Both the position numbers and the translations under genes were made by a program. 64,000 nt of DNA from Microbacterium sp. ProA8 (GTDB taxonomy: Bacteria > Actinomycetota > Actinomycetes > Actinomycetales > Microbacteriaceae): positions 3,596,001 through 3,660,000 of the forward strand of contig NZ_CP157000.1 in NCBI RefSeq assembly GCF_039905635.1, in the 5' to 3' direction. Shown piece by piece: positions 46,342-55,267 of the stretch; the first letter of the stretch is position 1; every line of letters starts with the position of its first letter. The notes beneath the pieces were generated by a model. It was not told the origin of the DNA. It saw nothing but the letters and a program-made list of their open reading frames with translations, and searched no databases.

Positions 46342-47301
46342 TCAGCTCCTTTCGCGGGTGAGGTAGCGCTGGATGCCGGAGACGATCAGGACAAGCACGA
46401 AGAACACGAGAGAGATGGCGGACGCCAGTCCCGTCTGCAGCTGCTGATATCCCGTGCGCACCGCTTGGTAGACGACCGTGGTCGTGGTATCGAGCGGCCC
46501 GCCATCTGTCATCACCGCGATCTGGGTGAACAGGCTGAATGCGGCGATGGTGATCGTGACGAGGATGAGGGTGGCCGTCTGTCGCAGCCCCGGCCAGGTG
46601 ACGTAGAGGAACTGCTGCCACCTGCTCGCCCCGTCGATCTCGGATGCTTCGTACAGTTCTGCAGGAATGGTCTGCAGGCCGGCGAGCCAGATCACCATGT
46701 GGAACGCCACGCCCTGCCAGATCGACATGAACATGATGGCCGGCATCGCCCAGACGGGATCGTTCAGCCAGTCGATCGGGGTGTACGTGCCGAAGCTCAA
46801 CGCGCCGAGCACCTGGTTGATGAGGCCGTCCTTCTGGTACATGAAGCGCCACAGCAGCGAGACGACGACCATCGAGGTGACGACGGGCAAGAAGTACACG
46901 GTGCGGAAGAAGTTCGTGCCGCGAACCTTGGCATTCACGAGCAGCGCCAGCAGCAGCGCGAAGCCGGCCTGAACGGGAACCACCACGATCGCGAAGTAGA
47001 ACGTGTTGCGCACCGATGCCCAGAACACCGGATCGGTGAAGAGGTACGCGAAGTTGTCCAGCCCGACGAACCGACCGGGACGGGGCGAGATGAGCCGGGT
47101 ATCGGTGAATGCGAGCCCGAATGCCAGCACGATCGGAATGATGAGGAACAGGATGAACAGGACGATCGCGGGGCTGATCATCCAGGCGGCTGCGGATCGC
47201 TCGCCTCTGAGCGCCCGGGACCTGGTCCGCTTCACGGGCGGGTCGGGAGGAGTGTCGATCGACTCTGCGCGGGCAGCGTCGAACGTGCGGAATGTGGTCA
47301 T
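46342..47301 (-). CDS. Sugar ABC transporter permease (MalF/UgpA-like)
   Basis: 319 residues, six membrane segments, and the EAA loop AELYEASEIDGASRWQQFLYVTWP. The start is ATG 47301 (MTTFRTFDAA); the frame opens earlier, within the hairpin. It follows the binding-protein gene after a 74-bp gap that holds a strong hairpin, and precedes the second permease by five bases. Confidence 0.9.
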   Translation of the reverse strand: MTTFRTFDAARAESIDTPPDPPVKRTRSRALRGERSAAAWMISPAIVLFILFLIIPIVLAFGLAFTDTRLISPRPGRFVGLDNFAYLFTDPVFWASVRNTFYFAIVVVPVQAGFALLLALLVNAKVRGTNFFRTVYFLPVVTSMVVVSLLWRFMYQKDGLINQVLGALSFGTYTPIDWLNDPVWAMPAIMFMSIWQGVAFHMVIWLAGLQTIPAELYEASEIDGASRWQQFLYVTWPGLRQTATLILVTITIAAFSLFTQIAVMTDGGPLDTTTTVVYQAVRTGYQQLQTGLASAISLVFFVLVLIVSGIQRYLTRERS

Positions 47302-47319
47302 GGTGGTACCCCTGTCGGT

Positions 47320-47358
47320 CCGTGGGTGCGGTGCGCGTGTGCAGCACCGCACCCACGG
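47320..47358 (-). other. Intercistronic hairpin after the fructan binding-protein gene
   Basis: CCGTGGGTGCGGTGC (47320-47334) pairs perfectly with 47344-47358 around a nine-base loop, 17 bases after the binding-protein stop. It occupies the same operon position as the hairpin at 26348-26381 though the sequence differs. Confidence 0.8.
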
Positions 47359-47375
47359 GATGGCGACGTTCTAGA

Positions 47376-48665
47376 TCAGAACGTGTAGCCGCCGTTCTGC
47401 TCGATGTCGCGGTCGATGTCCGTGACAGCCTTGTCGAGGATCGCCTGCGCGTCGCCGCCCGCCAGGATGTCCTGCGTGGCCTTCTGGAACACCGACGAGA
47501 TGTAGGGGTACGCGGCTGTCTCCGGTCGGACCACCGCGAACTGGTTCGCGAGCTCGAGGTAGATGCGGCTGTCGCCGCCCTCTGCATACGCGGGGACCTC
47601 CTCCGCTGCGGCGAGTGTTCCCGGGATCAGCCCGGTTGCCTCGGCGTAGTCGACGAAGTACTCGGTGTCGTGTGCGAACTCCAGGTAAGCCTGAGCGCCC
47701 TCCACCTCGTCACAACTGCTTGTCAGGCCCCACTGCCACGATCCCGCTCCGATGGTCGGCCCGTTGCCGAAGTCCGGCGGCGGCAGCACCACCGCGTCGT
47801 CGAACGCTTCACGAACGGTGGTGTCGGCCCAGTTGCCGGTGTAGAGGATGCCGCTCGTTCCGTTCACCCAGTCCGCTGTGGCATCCGTGCCCGATGTCTG
47901 CGCCATGTAGCCGCTGTCCACGAGGCCGCGGAACCAGGTCGCCCACTCCAGCGCCTCGGGGCCGTTGAGGGCGCCATCGGCGGTTTCGAAGGTGGAGCGG
48001 TCGATCAGATCGCCGCCGAAGCTCTGCAGCAGCGGTGAGTAGGCGTAGGGGATCCATTCGCCGCCGCCGCCGGTGCCGAAGTCGACCGGATAGTCGAACT
48101 GGCCCAGCGCGTCTATCTTGGTCAGCGCTTCGTCGAACTCTTCGCCGGTCCAGGGTTCGTCGACCGTCGGGATGCGGACTCCGGCGTCGTTGAGCGTCGA
48201 TTCGCGGCTGAACATCGCCAGCGCGACATCGAAGAACCCGTACGCGTAGACCTCGCCGTCGATCTTGCCGAGCGTGCCCGGCAACTGACCGTCGTAAGTG
48301 TCGTCGGGGAGCCCGAGCGGCTGGATGTAGCCGGCCCACGCCCAGTTGGCGACGTTGGGTCCGTCGATGTCGACGATGCACGGCAGACTGTCGGACGTCG
48401 CTGCCGCGACCACGGCGTCGTTGTAAGCGTCCTGTGGGAAGTCGGTGACCTTCACGACGTAGTCGTCCTGGCTGCCGTTGAAGTCGTCGACGATGGTGTT
48501 GATGACTCCGAGCTCGGCGTCGTTGCCGCCGGCATGGGTCCAGAGGTCGATGGTGGTTGCACCATCGGACCCGTCGCCGGATCCTCCTGCGGCGCAGCCC
48601 GCTGTTGCGACGACCGCGAGGGTCGTTAGGCTAGCCGCAACGATGCGGCCGATTTTTCGGGACAC
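47376..48665 (-). CDS. Fructan-product ABC transporter substrate-binding lipoprotein
   Basis: 429 residues. A short basic, hydrophobic leader ends with the lipobox TAGC (Cys24), then a Gly/Ser-rich linker and the family 1 solute-binding fold (VDFGTGGGGEWIPYAYSPLLQSFGGD, GILYTGNWADTTVR). The start is GTG 48665 after GGAGAGATCA. It is 47 bases downstream of the LacI gene in the same direction, so the regulator and transporter may be one transcript. Sugar specificity comes from the GH32 neighbours, not from the sequence itself. Confidence 0.9.
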   Translation of the reverse strand: MSRKIGRIVAASLTTLAVVATAGCAAGGSGDGSDGATTIDLWTHAGGNDAELGVINTIVDDFNGSQDDYVVKVTDFPQDAYNDAVVAAATSDSLPCIVDIDGPNVANWAWAGYIQPLGLPDDTYDGQLPGTLGKIDGEVYAYGFFDVALAMFSRESTLNDAGVRIPTVDEPWTGEEFDEALTKIDALGQFDYPVDFGTGGGGEWIPYAYSPLLQSFGGDLIDRSTFETADGALNGPEALEWATWFRGLVDSGYMAQTSGTDATADWVNGTSGILYTGNWADTTVREAFDDAVVLPPPDFGNGPTIGAGSWQWGLTSSCDEVEGAQAYLEFAHDTEYFVDYAEATGLIPGTLAAAEEVPAYAEGGDSRIYLELANQFAVVRPETAAYPYISSVFQKATQDILAGGDAQAILDKAVTDIDRDIEQNGGYTF

Positions 48666-48712
48666 TGATCTCTCCTGTTCGGGTGGTGATTGTCTTGCGG
48701 TTCATCGACGGA

Positions 48713-49795
48713 TCAGGCGTTGCCGCGCCTGTCAGCCGGTTGGTGCCACTCTCCCGGGCTCGAATCCTGGGAGGGTGGCGCTACCGAGTGCCGGTGGATG
48801 ACCGGTCCTCGGATGCGCGTCTTCGGTGCAGCGGTGGGTGCGCGACCCGTCGAGATCTGGTGGAAGAGCTGCTCGGCTGCCCATACGCCCATGTCGTAGT
48901 GAGGAAGCTCAACCGTTGTGAGGCCGGGGTAGAGCCCGTCGGCGATGAAGTCCTGGTTGTCGAAACCGACGATCGACACGTCCTGCGGGATCCGCAGGTG
49001 CAGCTCGGCAGCAGCGCGGTACACGCCCATCGCGAGGCGGTCGTTGAAGCAGAAGATGCCGGTCGGGCGGTCGCCGTTCTCCAAGAGGCGTCGTGCGGCC
49101 TGGTAGCCGCCCTCGGGATCGGCGTCGGCGGCGATCACCTGGAGGTCCTCGTGGGCGAGCCCCCACGCTGCGGCGCGTCGACGGAAACCCTCTTCGCGGC
49201 CGAACGCGGCGGGGATGTCATCGATGTCGTTGATGAACGCGACCCTGCGGTGTCCGGCCGCGAGGAGGACCTCCGCGGCATCTTCGCCGCCGGCGGCCTC
49301 GTCGGGCACTGCCCACGCGACCGCGGGGTCGGCGCACGAGGCGTTGATGAGCACTGTGGGCACACCGGCGAGTTTCGCGGGCAGCTCCACCGGGCGGTGG
49401 TACATCGCCGCATAGAGGATGCCGTCGACCTGCCGGCGAAGAAGGGCGTCGATCTCGCGTTCCTCGACGGCCCGTTCGTAGCCGGTGTTGACCACGAAGA
49501 CCACGGAGTCATGACTGGTCGCCACATCCTGAGCGCCGAGGATGATCTTCCCCGCGAACGGTGTCGTGGCGATCTCGTCGCCGATCAGGCCGATGGTGTG
49601 CGAGCGCTGGGTGCGGAGGCTCTGCGCCAAGATGTTCGGGGCGTACCCCAGCCGCGCAGCCTCGGCCAGCACACGTTCACGGGTCTCCGGATGTATCCGC
49701 TTCCCAGGGACGTCGTTGAGCACGTGCGAGACCGTCGTGATCGAGACGCCCGCCGCTGCCGCGACCTGCTTGATCGTCACTCTGTTCTGCGCCAT
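48713..49795 (-). CDS. LacI family repressor of the fructan operon
   Basis: 360 residues from ATG 49795 (an earlier in-frame start has no support). The DNA-binding domain VTIKQVAAAAGVSITTVSHVLNDVPGKRIHPETRERVLAEA and the hinge are standard; the ligand domain contains DRLAMGVYRAAAELHLRIPQDVSIVGFDNQDF. It heads the operon rather than diverging from it. A promoter and repeated AATCGTT boxes lie upstream, suggesting autoregulation along with the operon. Ligand probably fructose or a short fructan (inference). Confidence 0.9.
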   Translation of the reverse strand: MAQNRVTIKQVAAAAGVSITTVSHVLNDVPGKRIHPETRERVLAEAARLGYAPNILAQSLRTQRSHTIGLIGDEIATTPFAGKIILGAQDVATSHDSVVFVVNTGYERAVEEREIDALLRRQVDGILYAAMYHRPVELPAKLAGVPTVLINASCADPAVAWAVPDEAAGGEDAAEVLLAAGHRRVAFINDIDDIPAAFGREEGFRRRAAAWGLAHEDLQVIAADADPEGGYQAARRLLENGDRPTGIFCFNDRLAMGVYRAAAELHLRIPQDVSIVGFDNQDFIADGLYPGLTTVELPHYDMGVWAAEQLFHQISTGRAPTAAPKTRIRGPVIHRHSVAPPSQDSSPGEWHQPADRRGNA

Positions 49796-50120
49796 TGCTT
49801 TGCCCAATCGTTTTGCCACCCTCAGTATGTGCATCGACGCCGTGCGGCGTCAAGTACGAAAATGAAGGTGATCGAATCGTTACCGACCGCGATGCGGCGC
49901 TTGCGATCGTCGGATGGGACGTTCGTGCCTCAACGATTTCGACGGGCCGCCAGCAGGCCCAGCTGACGACCTGCCGATCGACGGCGTCGGACTGGCGATC
50001 CGTGGCGACCAGCGCGTCATCGCCCACGTCCTGCCCACATCTAGGAAGGAATCAACCAGATCGAGAAGGAACGAATCCGCGAGATCTCGCCCAGGAAGGA
50101 CGCCGATACCGGCGGGAATA
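49796..50120. promoter_or_regulatory. Fructan-operon promoter region
   Basis: A 325-bp stretch without a gene. On the minus strand TTGACG (49853-49848) and CATACT (49829-49824) with 18-bp spacing make a good promoter. The heptamer AATCGTT occurs at 49806-49812, just after the expected start point, and again at 49875-49881, upstream of the -35; these are candidate LacI half-sites. The rest, up to the tRNA, shows nothing recognisable. Confidence 0.5.
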
Positions 50121-50212
50121 TGGCGGAGACGGAGGGATTTGAACCCTCGGTCCCCTTACGAGGACTCCACCTTAGCAGGGTGGTGCACTAGGCCTGACTA
50201 TGCGACGTCTCC
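50121..50212 (-). tRNA. tRNA-Ser (anticodon GCU)
   Basis: On the minus strand a 92-base cloverleaf begins GGAGACG and ends CGTCTCC-G-CCA, with the CCA encoded. The anticodon arm CCACC-CTGCTAA-GGTGG gives anticodon GCU, reading AGC/AGU codons. The long variable arm (TCCTCGTAAGGGGA region) is that of a class II tRNA, and GGTTCAAATCC is the T-arm. Confidence 0.95.
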
Positions 50213-50378
50213 AGGCATCCGGGCGCGAACCGCGGATGCACCCAGCAATCATAACCGAGACCGGCGCCGCTTCTTGCACCCCCGAATCCCGACCGACGCG
50301 AGGCCTGGCCGCCGACGCTGGCAGCCGACCGGCGCCACACGCCGACCGGGCGGCCCCGGAGTGCGCGCTACCGACCGC

Positions 50379-51944
50379 TCAATGCGCGTGGCCATCCGAA
50401 CCCACGGTTTCGGCGTCGCTACGGGGACCACGCTCGCTCACGACGAACTGGGTCATGAGTCCTTCGTCCTCGTGAAGGAGCAGGTGGCAGTGGATCATGT
50501 ACGGATTCTCGTCGTCGGCGTAGTCCTCGAACCGCATCATGATTCGGTACTGCCGACGCGGCTCCAGATAGATCGTGTCCTTCCATCCCATGAGCTCCGG
50601 CGGGGGTGGGTCCCCGTCGATGTCCAGCACCTGGAACTGGACGTCGTGCACGTGCCAGTTGTGCGGAAAAAGGTCGCGGTTCGTCACATTCCACAGCTCA
50701 GTCGATCCCACCTGCATGACTTCCGCTCGACCCATGTCCATGCGGCGTCCGTTGATCTCGCGGTTCTGGACGTCGAATGTCCGCTCGTAGTCGGCTTCCG
50801 ATGCGGTGTGGCGCTCGATCGTCGAGAAGCGCTCGGCCAGCTGCGCGGAGGGCTGCAGTGCGGCTGCCGCTCTGAGCAGCAGGACATCGTGTTCGTCCGT
50901 GCCCCCGTAGGCGAACGGAACGGCGACGTCGCCCAGGTCCGGTGGCCGAGACCGGAGCATCGTCTGCGAGCCCGGATCCAGGCGCACCACGATCTCGGCA
51001 CGCTCGCCGGGAGACAGCCGGACGTGATCGGTCGGATGGGGCGCTTCCAGCAGACCCCCGTCGGTCCCGACGAGGGCGAACTCCCGCAGGTCGTCGAACG
51101 CGAAGTCGTACGTGCGGGCGCTGGAGCCGTTGAGGATTCTCAGCCGCACCAGCTCGGTGGTCACGTCGAGGACAGCGCCCCAGGCGCCGTTCGTCAGGAT
51201 CATGTTCCCGAGCAGCCCCACCTCGTTCCCCTGTGAGTCGAGCTCGAACTCGCCGTCGGCTTGGAGCTTCGTGTCCTGCACGACGAGTGGGATGTCGTCG
51301 ACGCCGTACTGCGACGGCAGACCGTGTGCGCCGGAATCGGCGTCATCGAGGATGAACATGCCCGCGAGGCCGCGCACGACGTGTTCCTCCGTGGCTCCGT
51401 GCGGGTGCGGGTGGTACCACAGCGTCGCCGCCGGCTGGTCGATCCGCCAGGTCGGGCGCCACCCGCCGTCGGGCTCGATCGGCTGATGCGGGCCACCGTC
51501 CATGGCTGCGGGAAGATGCATGCCGTGCCAATGCACCGTGGTCGTCTCGGGCAGCCTGTTCGTGACCTCTACGGCGACCCGCTCTCCTCGCGCGGCCCGC
51601 AGAGTCGGGCCGAGATAGTCGCCATTGAAGCCCCACGTGGGCGTGGAGACGCCGTCGACGAACTCCATGGTTCCTTCATCCGCTGTCAGCGAGAACACGC
51701 GCGTCCCGTCGACGACCCTCGACTCAGCCAGCGGCGGGATCGGCAGCGGGCTCTCGAACGCCGGCACGCCCGGGCGGAGAGCGGAGCCGTCCGACGCGCT
51801 GGGGCCGACCGAGCATGCGGCGATCACACCCGCTGCCGTGAGCACGATGGCGCCGAGCAGGATCGCCGGCCCGGTGACCCTGCGGGGATCCCGGGATGCC
51901 GCGGGCTCTCCCGCGGGCGGAGTCGTTAGCGACGTAATCGTCAT
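50379..51944 (-). CDS. Multicopper oxidase lipoprotein
   Basis: 521 residues. All four copper motifs are present: HWHGMH, WYHPHPHG, HNWHVHDVQF and HCHLLLHEDEGLM. This is a three-cupredoxin-domain CueO/SufI/bilirubin-oxidase-like enzyme, able to oxidise Cu(I), metals or phenols while reducing oxygen to water. The leader carries a hydrophobic helix ending IAAC (Cys44), a likely lipobox, so it is probably membrane-anchored outside. No ribosome site precedes ATG 51944; TATCGT eight bases upstream suggests a leaderless mRNA. No copper pump gene is close by. Confidence 0.9.
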   Translation of the reverse strand: MTITSLTTPPAGEPAASRDPRRVTGPAILLGAIVLTAAGVIAACSVGPSASDGSALRPGVPAFESPLPIPPLAESRVVDGTRVFSLTADEGTMEFVDGVSTPTWGFNGDYLGPTLRAARGERVAVEVTNRLPETTTVHWHGMHLPAAMDGGPHQPIEPDGGWRPTWRIDQPAATLWYHPHPHGATEEHVVRGLAGMFILDDADSGAHGLPSQYGVDDIPLVVQDTKLQADGEFELDSQGNEVGLLGNMILTNGAWGAVLDVTTELVRLRILNGSSARTYDFAFDDLREFALVGTDGGLLEAPHPTDHVRLSPGERAEIVVRLDPGSQTMLRSRPPDLGDVAVPFAYGGTDEHDVLLLRAAAALQPSAQLAERFSTIERHTASEADYERTFDVQNREINGRRMDMGRAEVMQVGSTELWNVTNRDLFPHNWHVHDVQFQVLDIDGDPPPPELMGWKDTIYLEPRRQYRIMMRFEDYADDENPYMIHCHLLLHEDEGLMTQFVVSERGPRSDAETVGSDGHAH

Positions 51945-52148
51945 GGTGGGGAACGATACGAACCCCGCCGCCTGCGCCGAGTCCGTACGCGGTCGACACG
52001 TCCCGTCGATGATGCGACACCGCCGCAGTACGCGGGGAGCGTCTCGTCTGTCGCCTCCGGACGACTGTCACCCGGTCGCCCCGCGCCGTAGGCTCCGTGG
52101 CGCCAGAGAGCCTGGGCCCCACCTTCACCGACTTCCGAGGAGGACCCC

Positions 52149-53024
52149 GTGAACTCCACGATCCGAATCCTGCATCTGTCCGACACCCACGTGCCTGCCG
52201 GCGGAAGCGCCCTGGACGGCAGTGATCCGCTGGCTGCGCTCGATCGGCTCCTGACCGACGTCCGCCACATCGAGGCGCTGGATCTGGTGCTGGTGACCGG
52301 CGACATCGCGGATGACGGCTCCGCCGACGGCTGCATCGCGGTGCGCCGACGAGTCGCGCGCTTCGCCGCCGCGCGTGGCGCGGCACAGGTCTACCTCCCT
52401 GGCAACCACGACACGCGAGAGGGCTTCGCGGAGGCGTTCGGCTCAGGGCATCTCAGCGCCTCCGGCCGAGACCTCTCGTCAGCTTCGTTCGACGGACCGG
52501 AAAGCGCGGCGGTCAGCCATCATCGCGGCGTGCGCGTCGTCACCCTCGACAGTGTGGTGCCGGGCGAGGTCCACGGTGAGCTCGGCGCGGCTCAGCTGGA
52601 TTGGCTGCGCGGCGTCCTCAGCCGACCGGCGCCGCAGGGCACGATCATCGCTCTGCACCACCCGCCGATCCCGTTCGTCGAGTCCCCGTACCTCTCCGGT
52701 GTCGGCCTGCGAAACCCCCGCGCTCTCGAGGAGGCCATCGCAGGAACCGATGTGCGCGGCGTGCTCTGCGGCCACTTCCATCTGCCGGCAGGCGGCTTCC
52801 TCGGAAGCGTTCCCGTGTGGGTGTCCGCGGGGGTGGCGACGCGAATCGACGCCACCGCGCCGCGCGATACGGTGCGCTTCGCCACGGAGTCCGGGGCGAC
52901 CGTGGTCGGGCTCACCCACGGAGGCGGCCCGTACTTCCACGTCCTTCAGCCGCACGAAGGTGAGAGGAACGGCCAGACCTTCACGCTTGCCCCCGAGCTC
53001 GCGGACGCGACGAACGGGAGGTGA
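52149..53024 (+). CDS. Metallophosphoesterase (CpdA/Icc-like)
   Basis: 291 residues. The dinuclear-metal motifs are in order: SDTH (Asp12, His14), VTGDIADDG, LPGNHD, ALHHPP and CGHFH. That set is the calcineurin-like fold of CpdA/Icc, 3',5'-cyclic nucleotide or other phosphodiesterases. GTG 52149 is five bases after AGGAGG. It is three bases upstream of the FAD monooxygenase gene, so it heads an operon with the monooxygenase and a two-component pair. Real substrate unknown. Confidence 0.87.
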   Translation: MNSTIRILHLSDTHVPAGGSALDGSDPLAALDRLLTDVRHIEALDLVLVTGDIADDGSADGCIAVRRRVARFAAARGAAQVYLPGNHDTREGFAEAFGSGHLSASGRDLSSASFDGPESAAVSHHRGVRVVTLDSVVPGEVHGELGAAQLDWLRGVLSRPAPQGTIIALHHPPIPFVESPYLSGVGLRNPRALEEAIAGTDVRGVLCGHFHLPAGGFLGSVPVWVSAGVATRIDATAPRDTVRFATESGATVVGLTHGGGPYFHVLQPHEGERNGQTFTLAPELADATNGR

Positions 53025-53027
53025 ACG

Positions 53028-54089
53028 ATGTCGGGGCGAGCGATCGTGGTGGGAGCAGGGATCGGTGGTCTTGCGACCGCCGTGACGCTGCGCAGACAGG
53101 GCTGGAATGTCGCAGTCCTGGAACGTGGCCACGGAATCCCCGAAGGTGGAACCGCACTGGGAATGTGGCCGGAGGCGATGTCCGCCCTCGACGAGCTGGG
53201 CGTCGGAGAGTCGGTGCGCCGGCACTCGGTCCTCAGTCGCGGGGCCACGATCCTCGAGCCGAGCGGCGGCGTCATCGCGCGAATCCGCGACGACCGGCAC
53301 GCGCACCTCATCTCACGAGCACGCCTGCTGACCTCGCTCCACGCCGAGCTGCCGCCGGGCACCGTGCACTGGGACAGCCCGATCGCCTCGGCGCTCGACC
53401 TGCCGGACGCGGACCTGATCGTCGGCGCCGACGGCATCCACAGCGCCGTGCGATCGACGATGTGGGGCCGGAACGCGGAACGCGCGCTCGGCACGGTCGC
53501 CTTCCGTGGCGTTCTGGAGGGCGAGGTCGCCGAGGTGACGGAGACCTGGGGCGACGGCGCGCTCTTCGGCATCACGCCGTCGAGTGACGGCCAGACGAAC
53601 TGGTTCGCCTGCGTGCGTTCCGACGACAGCGCAGCGGCGGCATCCGACGTCGCGGCCGGGCTCGCAGATCGCTTCGCCGGCTGGCACGCTGCGGTCGCCG
53701 ACATCGTGGGCCGCCTGGAGAACGACGCGATCGATCGTCGCGAGCTGTTCGACGTGTCCGTCCGCCATCCCTACGTCTCGGGTAACGTCGCGCTGGTCGG
53801 CGATGCCGCCCACGCGATGGCCCCCAATCTCGGTCGCGGCGCATGCGAGTCCCTGCTCGACGCCGTCACCCTGGCGCGCGCGGTCGCCGGCGAGCCCGAC
53901 GTGGCGTCGGCGTTGAGGTCCTACGACCGCGCGCGGCGGAGGCGAACTCAGCGCATCGTTCGCGCGGCGCGGACGGTCAATGGGATCTCGACGGCACGCA
54001 GGGGCGTCCGACTGCGCAATGCGGGGATGCGGATGCTGCTCCCGACGTCGCGACCAGCGGCACTGCCTCGACCTACCATGTCAGCATGA
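53028..54089 (+). CDS. FAD-dependent monooxygenase (PHBH fold)
   Basis: 353 residues. The Rossmann FAD motif GAGIGG at 9-14, LIVGADGIHSAVR (DG motif) and LVGDAAHAMAPNLGRGACESLLDA (GD motif) mark a class A flavoprotein aromatic hydroxylase-like enzyme. Start ATG 53028 is three bases after the phosphoesterase stop, and its TGA overlaps the kinase ATG at 54086. It lacks a signal or membrane anchor. Substrate possibly an aromatic or antibiotic; co-transcription with a sensor suggests regulation by, or of, the same compound. Confidence 0.88.
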   Translation: MSGRAIVVGAGIGGLATAVTLRRQGWNVAVLERGHGIPEGGTALGMWPEAMSALDELGVGESVRRHSVLSRGATILEPSGGVIARIRDDRHAHLISRARLLTSLHAELPPGTVHWDSPIASALDLPDADLIVGADGIHSAVRSTMWGRNAERALGTVAFRGVLEGEVAEVTETWGDGALFGITPSSDGQTNWFACVRSDDSAAAASDVAAGLADRFAGWHAAVADIVGRLENDAIDRRELFDVSVRHPYVSGNVALVGDAAHAMAPNLGRGACESLLDAVTLARAVAGEPDVASALRSYDRARRRRTQRIVRAARTVNGISTARRGVRLRNAGMRMLLPTSRPAALPRPTMSA

Positions 54090-55267
54090 TCGACGACGAT
54101 CCTGAAGCGCGGCGCGTCGACGGGGGTCCGGCGCCATGGGTCTTCGACGTCCTCCTCGGCATCGGCGTGACCCTGACCGTATCGCTGTTCATCGCTGCGG
54201 ATGTCGGTGAGAACGAGCCCGACGGATGGGCGTACCTCTGGGCGGCGGGTCTGGGCGCGCTCATGCTTGCTCGCCGGCGCTACCCCGTCATCGTCGTGCT
54301 GTTGTCGGCCGGCGGAGTCATCTCGTATTACGCGGCCGGCTACCCACCGATCGGCGTGGCGGTGCCGCTGGCCGCGGCGGTCTTCTCGGCCGCCGAGTAC
54401 GGGCGCATCGGTGCGGCGATCGCCGCCTCAGCCGCCGTCATCGCGATCTCAGTCGTCTACCGTCTCGCCGTCGGCCAGGATCCCGCGCTCGTCGTCTACG
54501 ACCTCCCCGGTCACGCTCTGCTCCTCGCCGGCGCCGTCGCATTCGGCGACAGCGTCCGATCCCGCCGTGAACTCCGCCGGAAATCCGAGCAGATCGCAGA
54601 GCTCACCGTCGAACGCTATGCGCGCGCGGCGGAGCAGCGCGTCATGGCAGAACGGCTCGAGATCGCCAGAGAACTGCATGACTCGGTCGGACATGCCCTG
54701 ACCGTCGTCACGCTGCACACCCAGGTCATCGAGGAGGCTCTCGGCTCCGACGACGCCGAGGTGCGGCGCTCGCTCGACGCGATCGCCGACACGACCACCG
54801 CGACGTTCGCCGACGTGCGTCGAACCGTCGCCAGCCTGCGGAAGGGAGGCGTGCCCTCCCGCTCCCCGCTCCGGATCTCGGATCTGGAGTCGGCGGCACT
54901 GCCCGCCAGGCAGGCGGGGATCGACGTGAGGATCCGCGTCGGCCTGCGCTCCACGCCTTCACCCACGGTCGAGGCGGCCGTGTACCGGATCGTGCAGGAG
55001 TCGATCACGAACGTCGTCCGTCACGCCGCCGCGTCTCGCGTCGACGTCGACATCGAGGAGGGGGACGACGGGATGCTGGACGTCAGCGTCGTCGATGACG
55101 GCAAAGGCTCGGAGAAGGCTGCGCCTCACCCACCGGCTGACCACGGGACCGGCCTTGCGGGGATGCGGGAGAGGGCGCACCTTCTCGGTGGAACGTTCTC
55201 GGCCGAACGCCGTGGCTCCGGTTTCGCGGTGAAGGCTTCGATCCCCATGGAGGTGGTGGAGAGGTGA
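54086..55267 (+). CDS. Sensor histidine kinase, HisKA_3
   Basis: 393 residues. Four to five membrane helices (20-155) precede the phosphoacceptor helix LEIARELHDSVGHALTVV (His198) and an HATPase domain (VQESITNVVRHAAA, VVDDGKGSEK, GTGLAGMRERAHLLGG). ATG 54086 overlaps the monooxygenase stop and follows TACCATGTCAGC, which could also serve a leaderless internal promoter. The short loops argue for intramembrane sensing. Paired with the regulator at 55264, with which it shares bases. Confidence 0.9.
   Translation: MIDDDPEARRVDGGPAPWVFDVLLGIGVTLTVSLFIAADVGENEPDGWAYLWAAGLGALMLARRRYPVIVVLLSAGGVISYYAAGYPPIGVAVPLAAAVFSAAEYGRIGAAIAASAAVIAISVVYRLAVGQDPALVVYDLPGHALLLAGAVAFGDSVRSRRELRRKSEQIAELTVERYARAAEQRVMAERLEIARELHDSVGHALTVVTLHTQVIEEALGSDDAEVRRSLDAIADTTTATFADVRRTVASLRKGGVPSRSPLRISDLESAALPARQAGIDVRIRVGLRSTPSPTVEAAVYRIVQESITNVVRHAAASRVDVDIEEGDDGMLDVSVVDDGKGSEKAAPHPPADHGTGLAGMRERAHLLGGTFSAERRGSGFAVKASIPMEVVER

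Noticed and set aside
50121..50212. tRNA-Ser as an integration site for a mobile element
   Set aside because: I saw no integrase, direct repeat of the tRNA end, or phage-like genes on either side.
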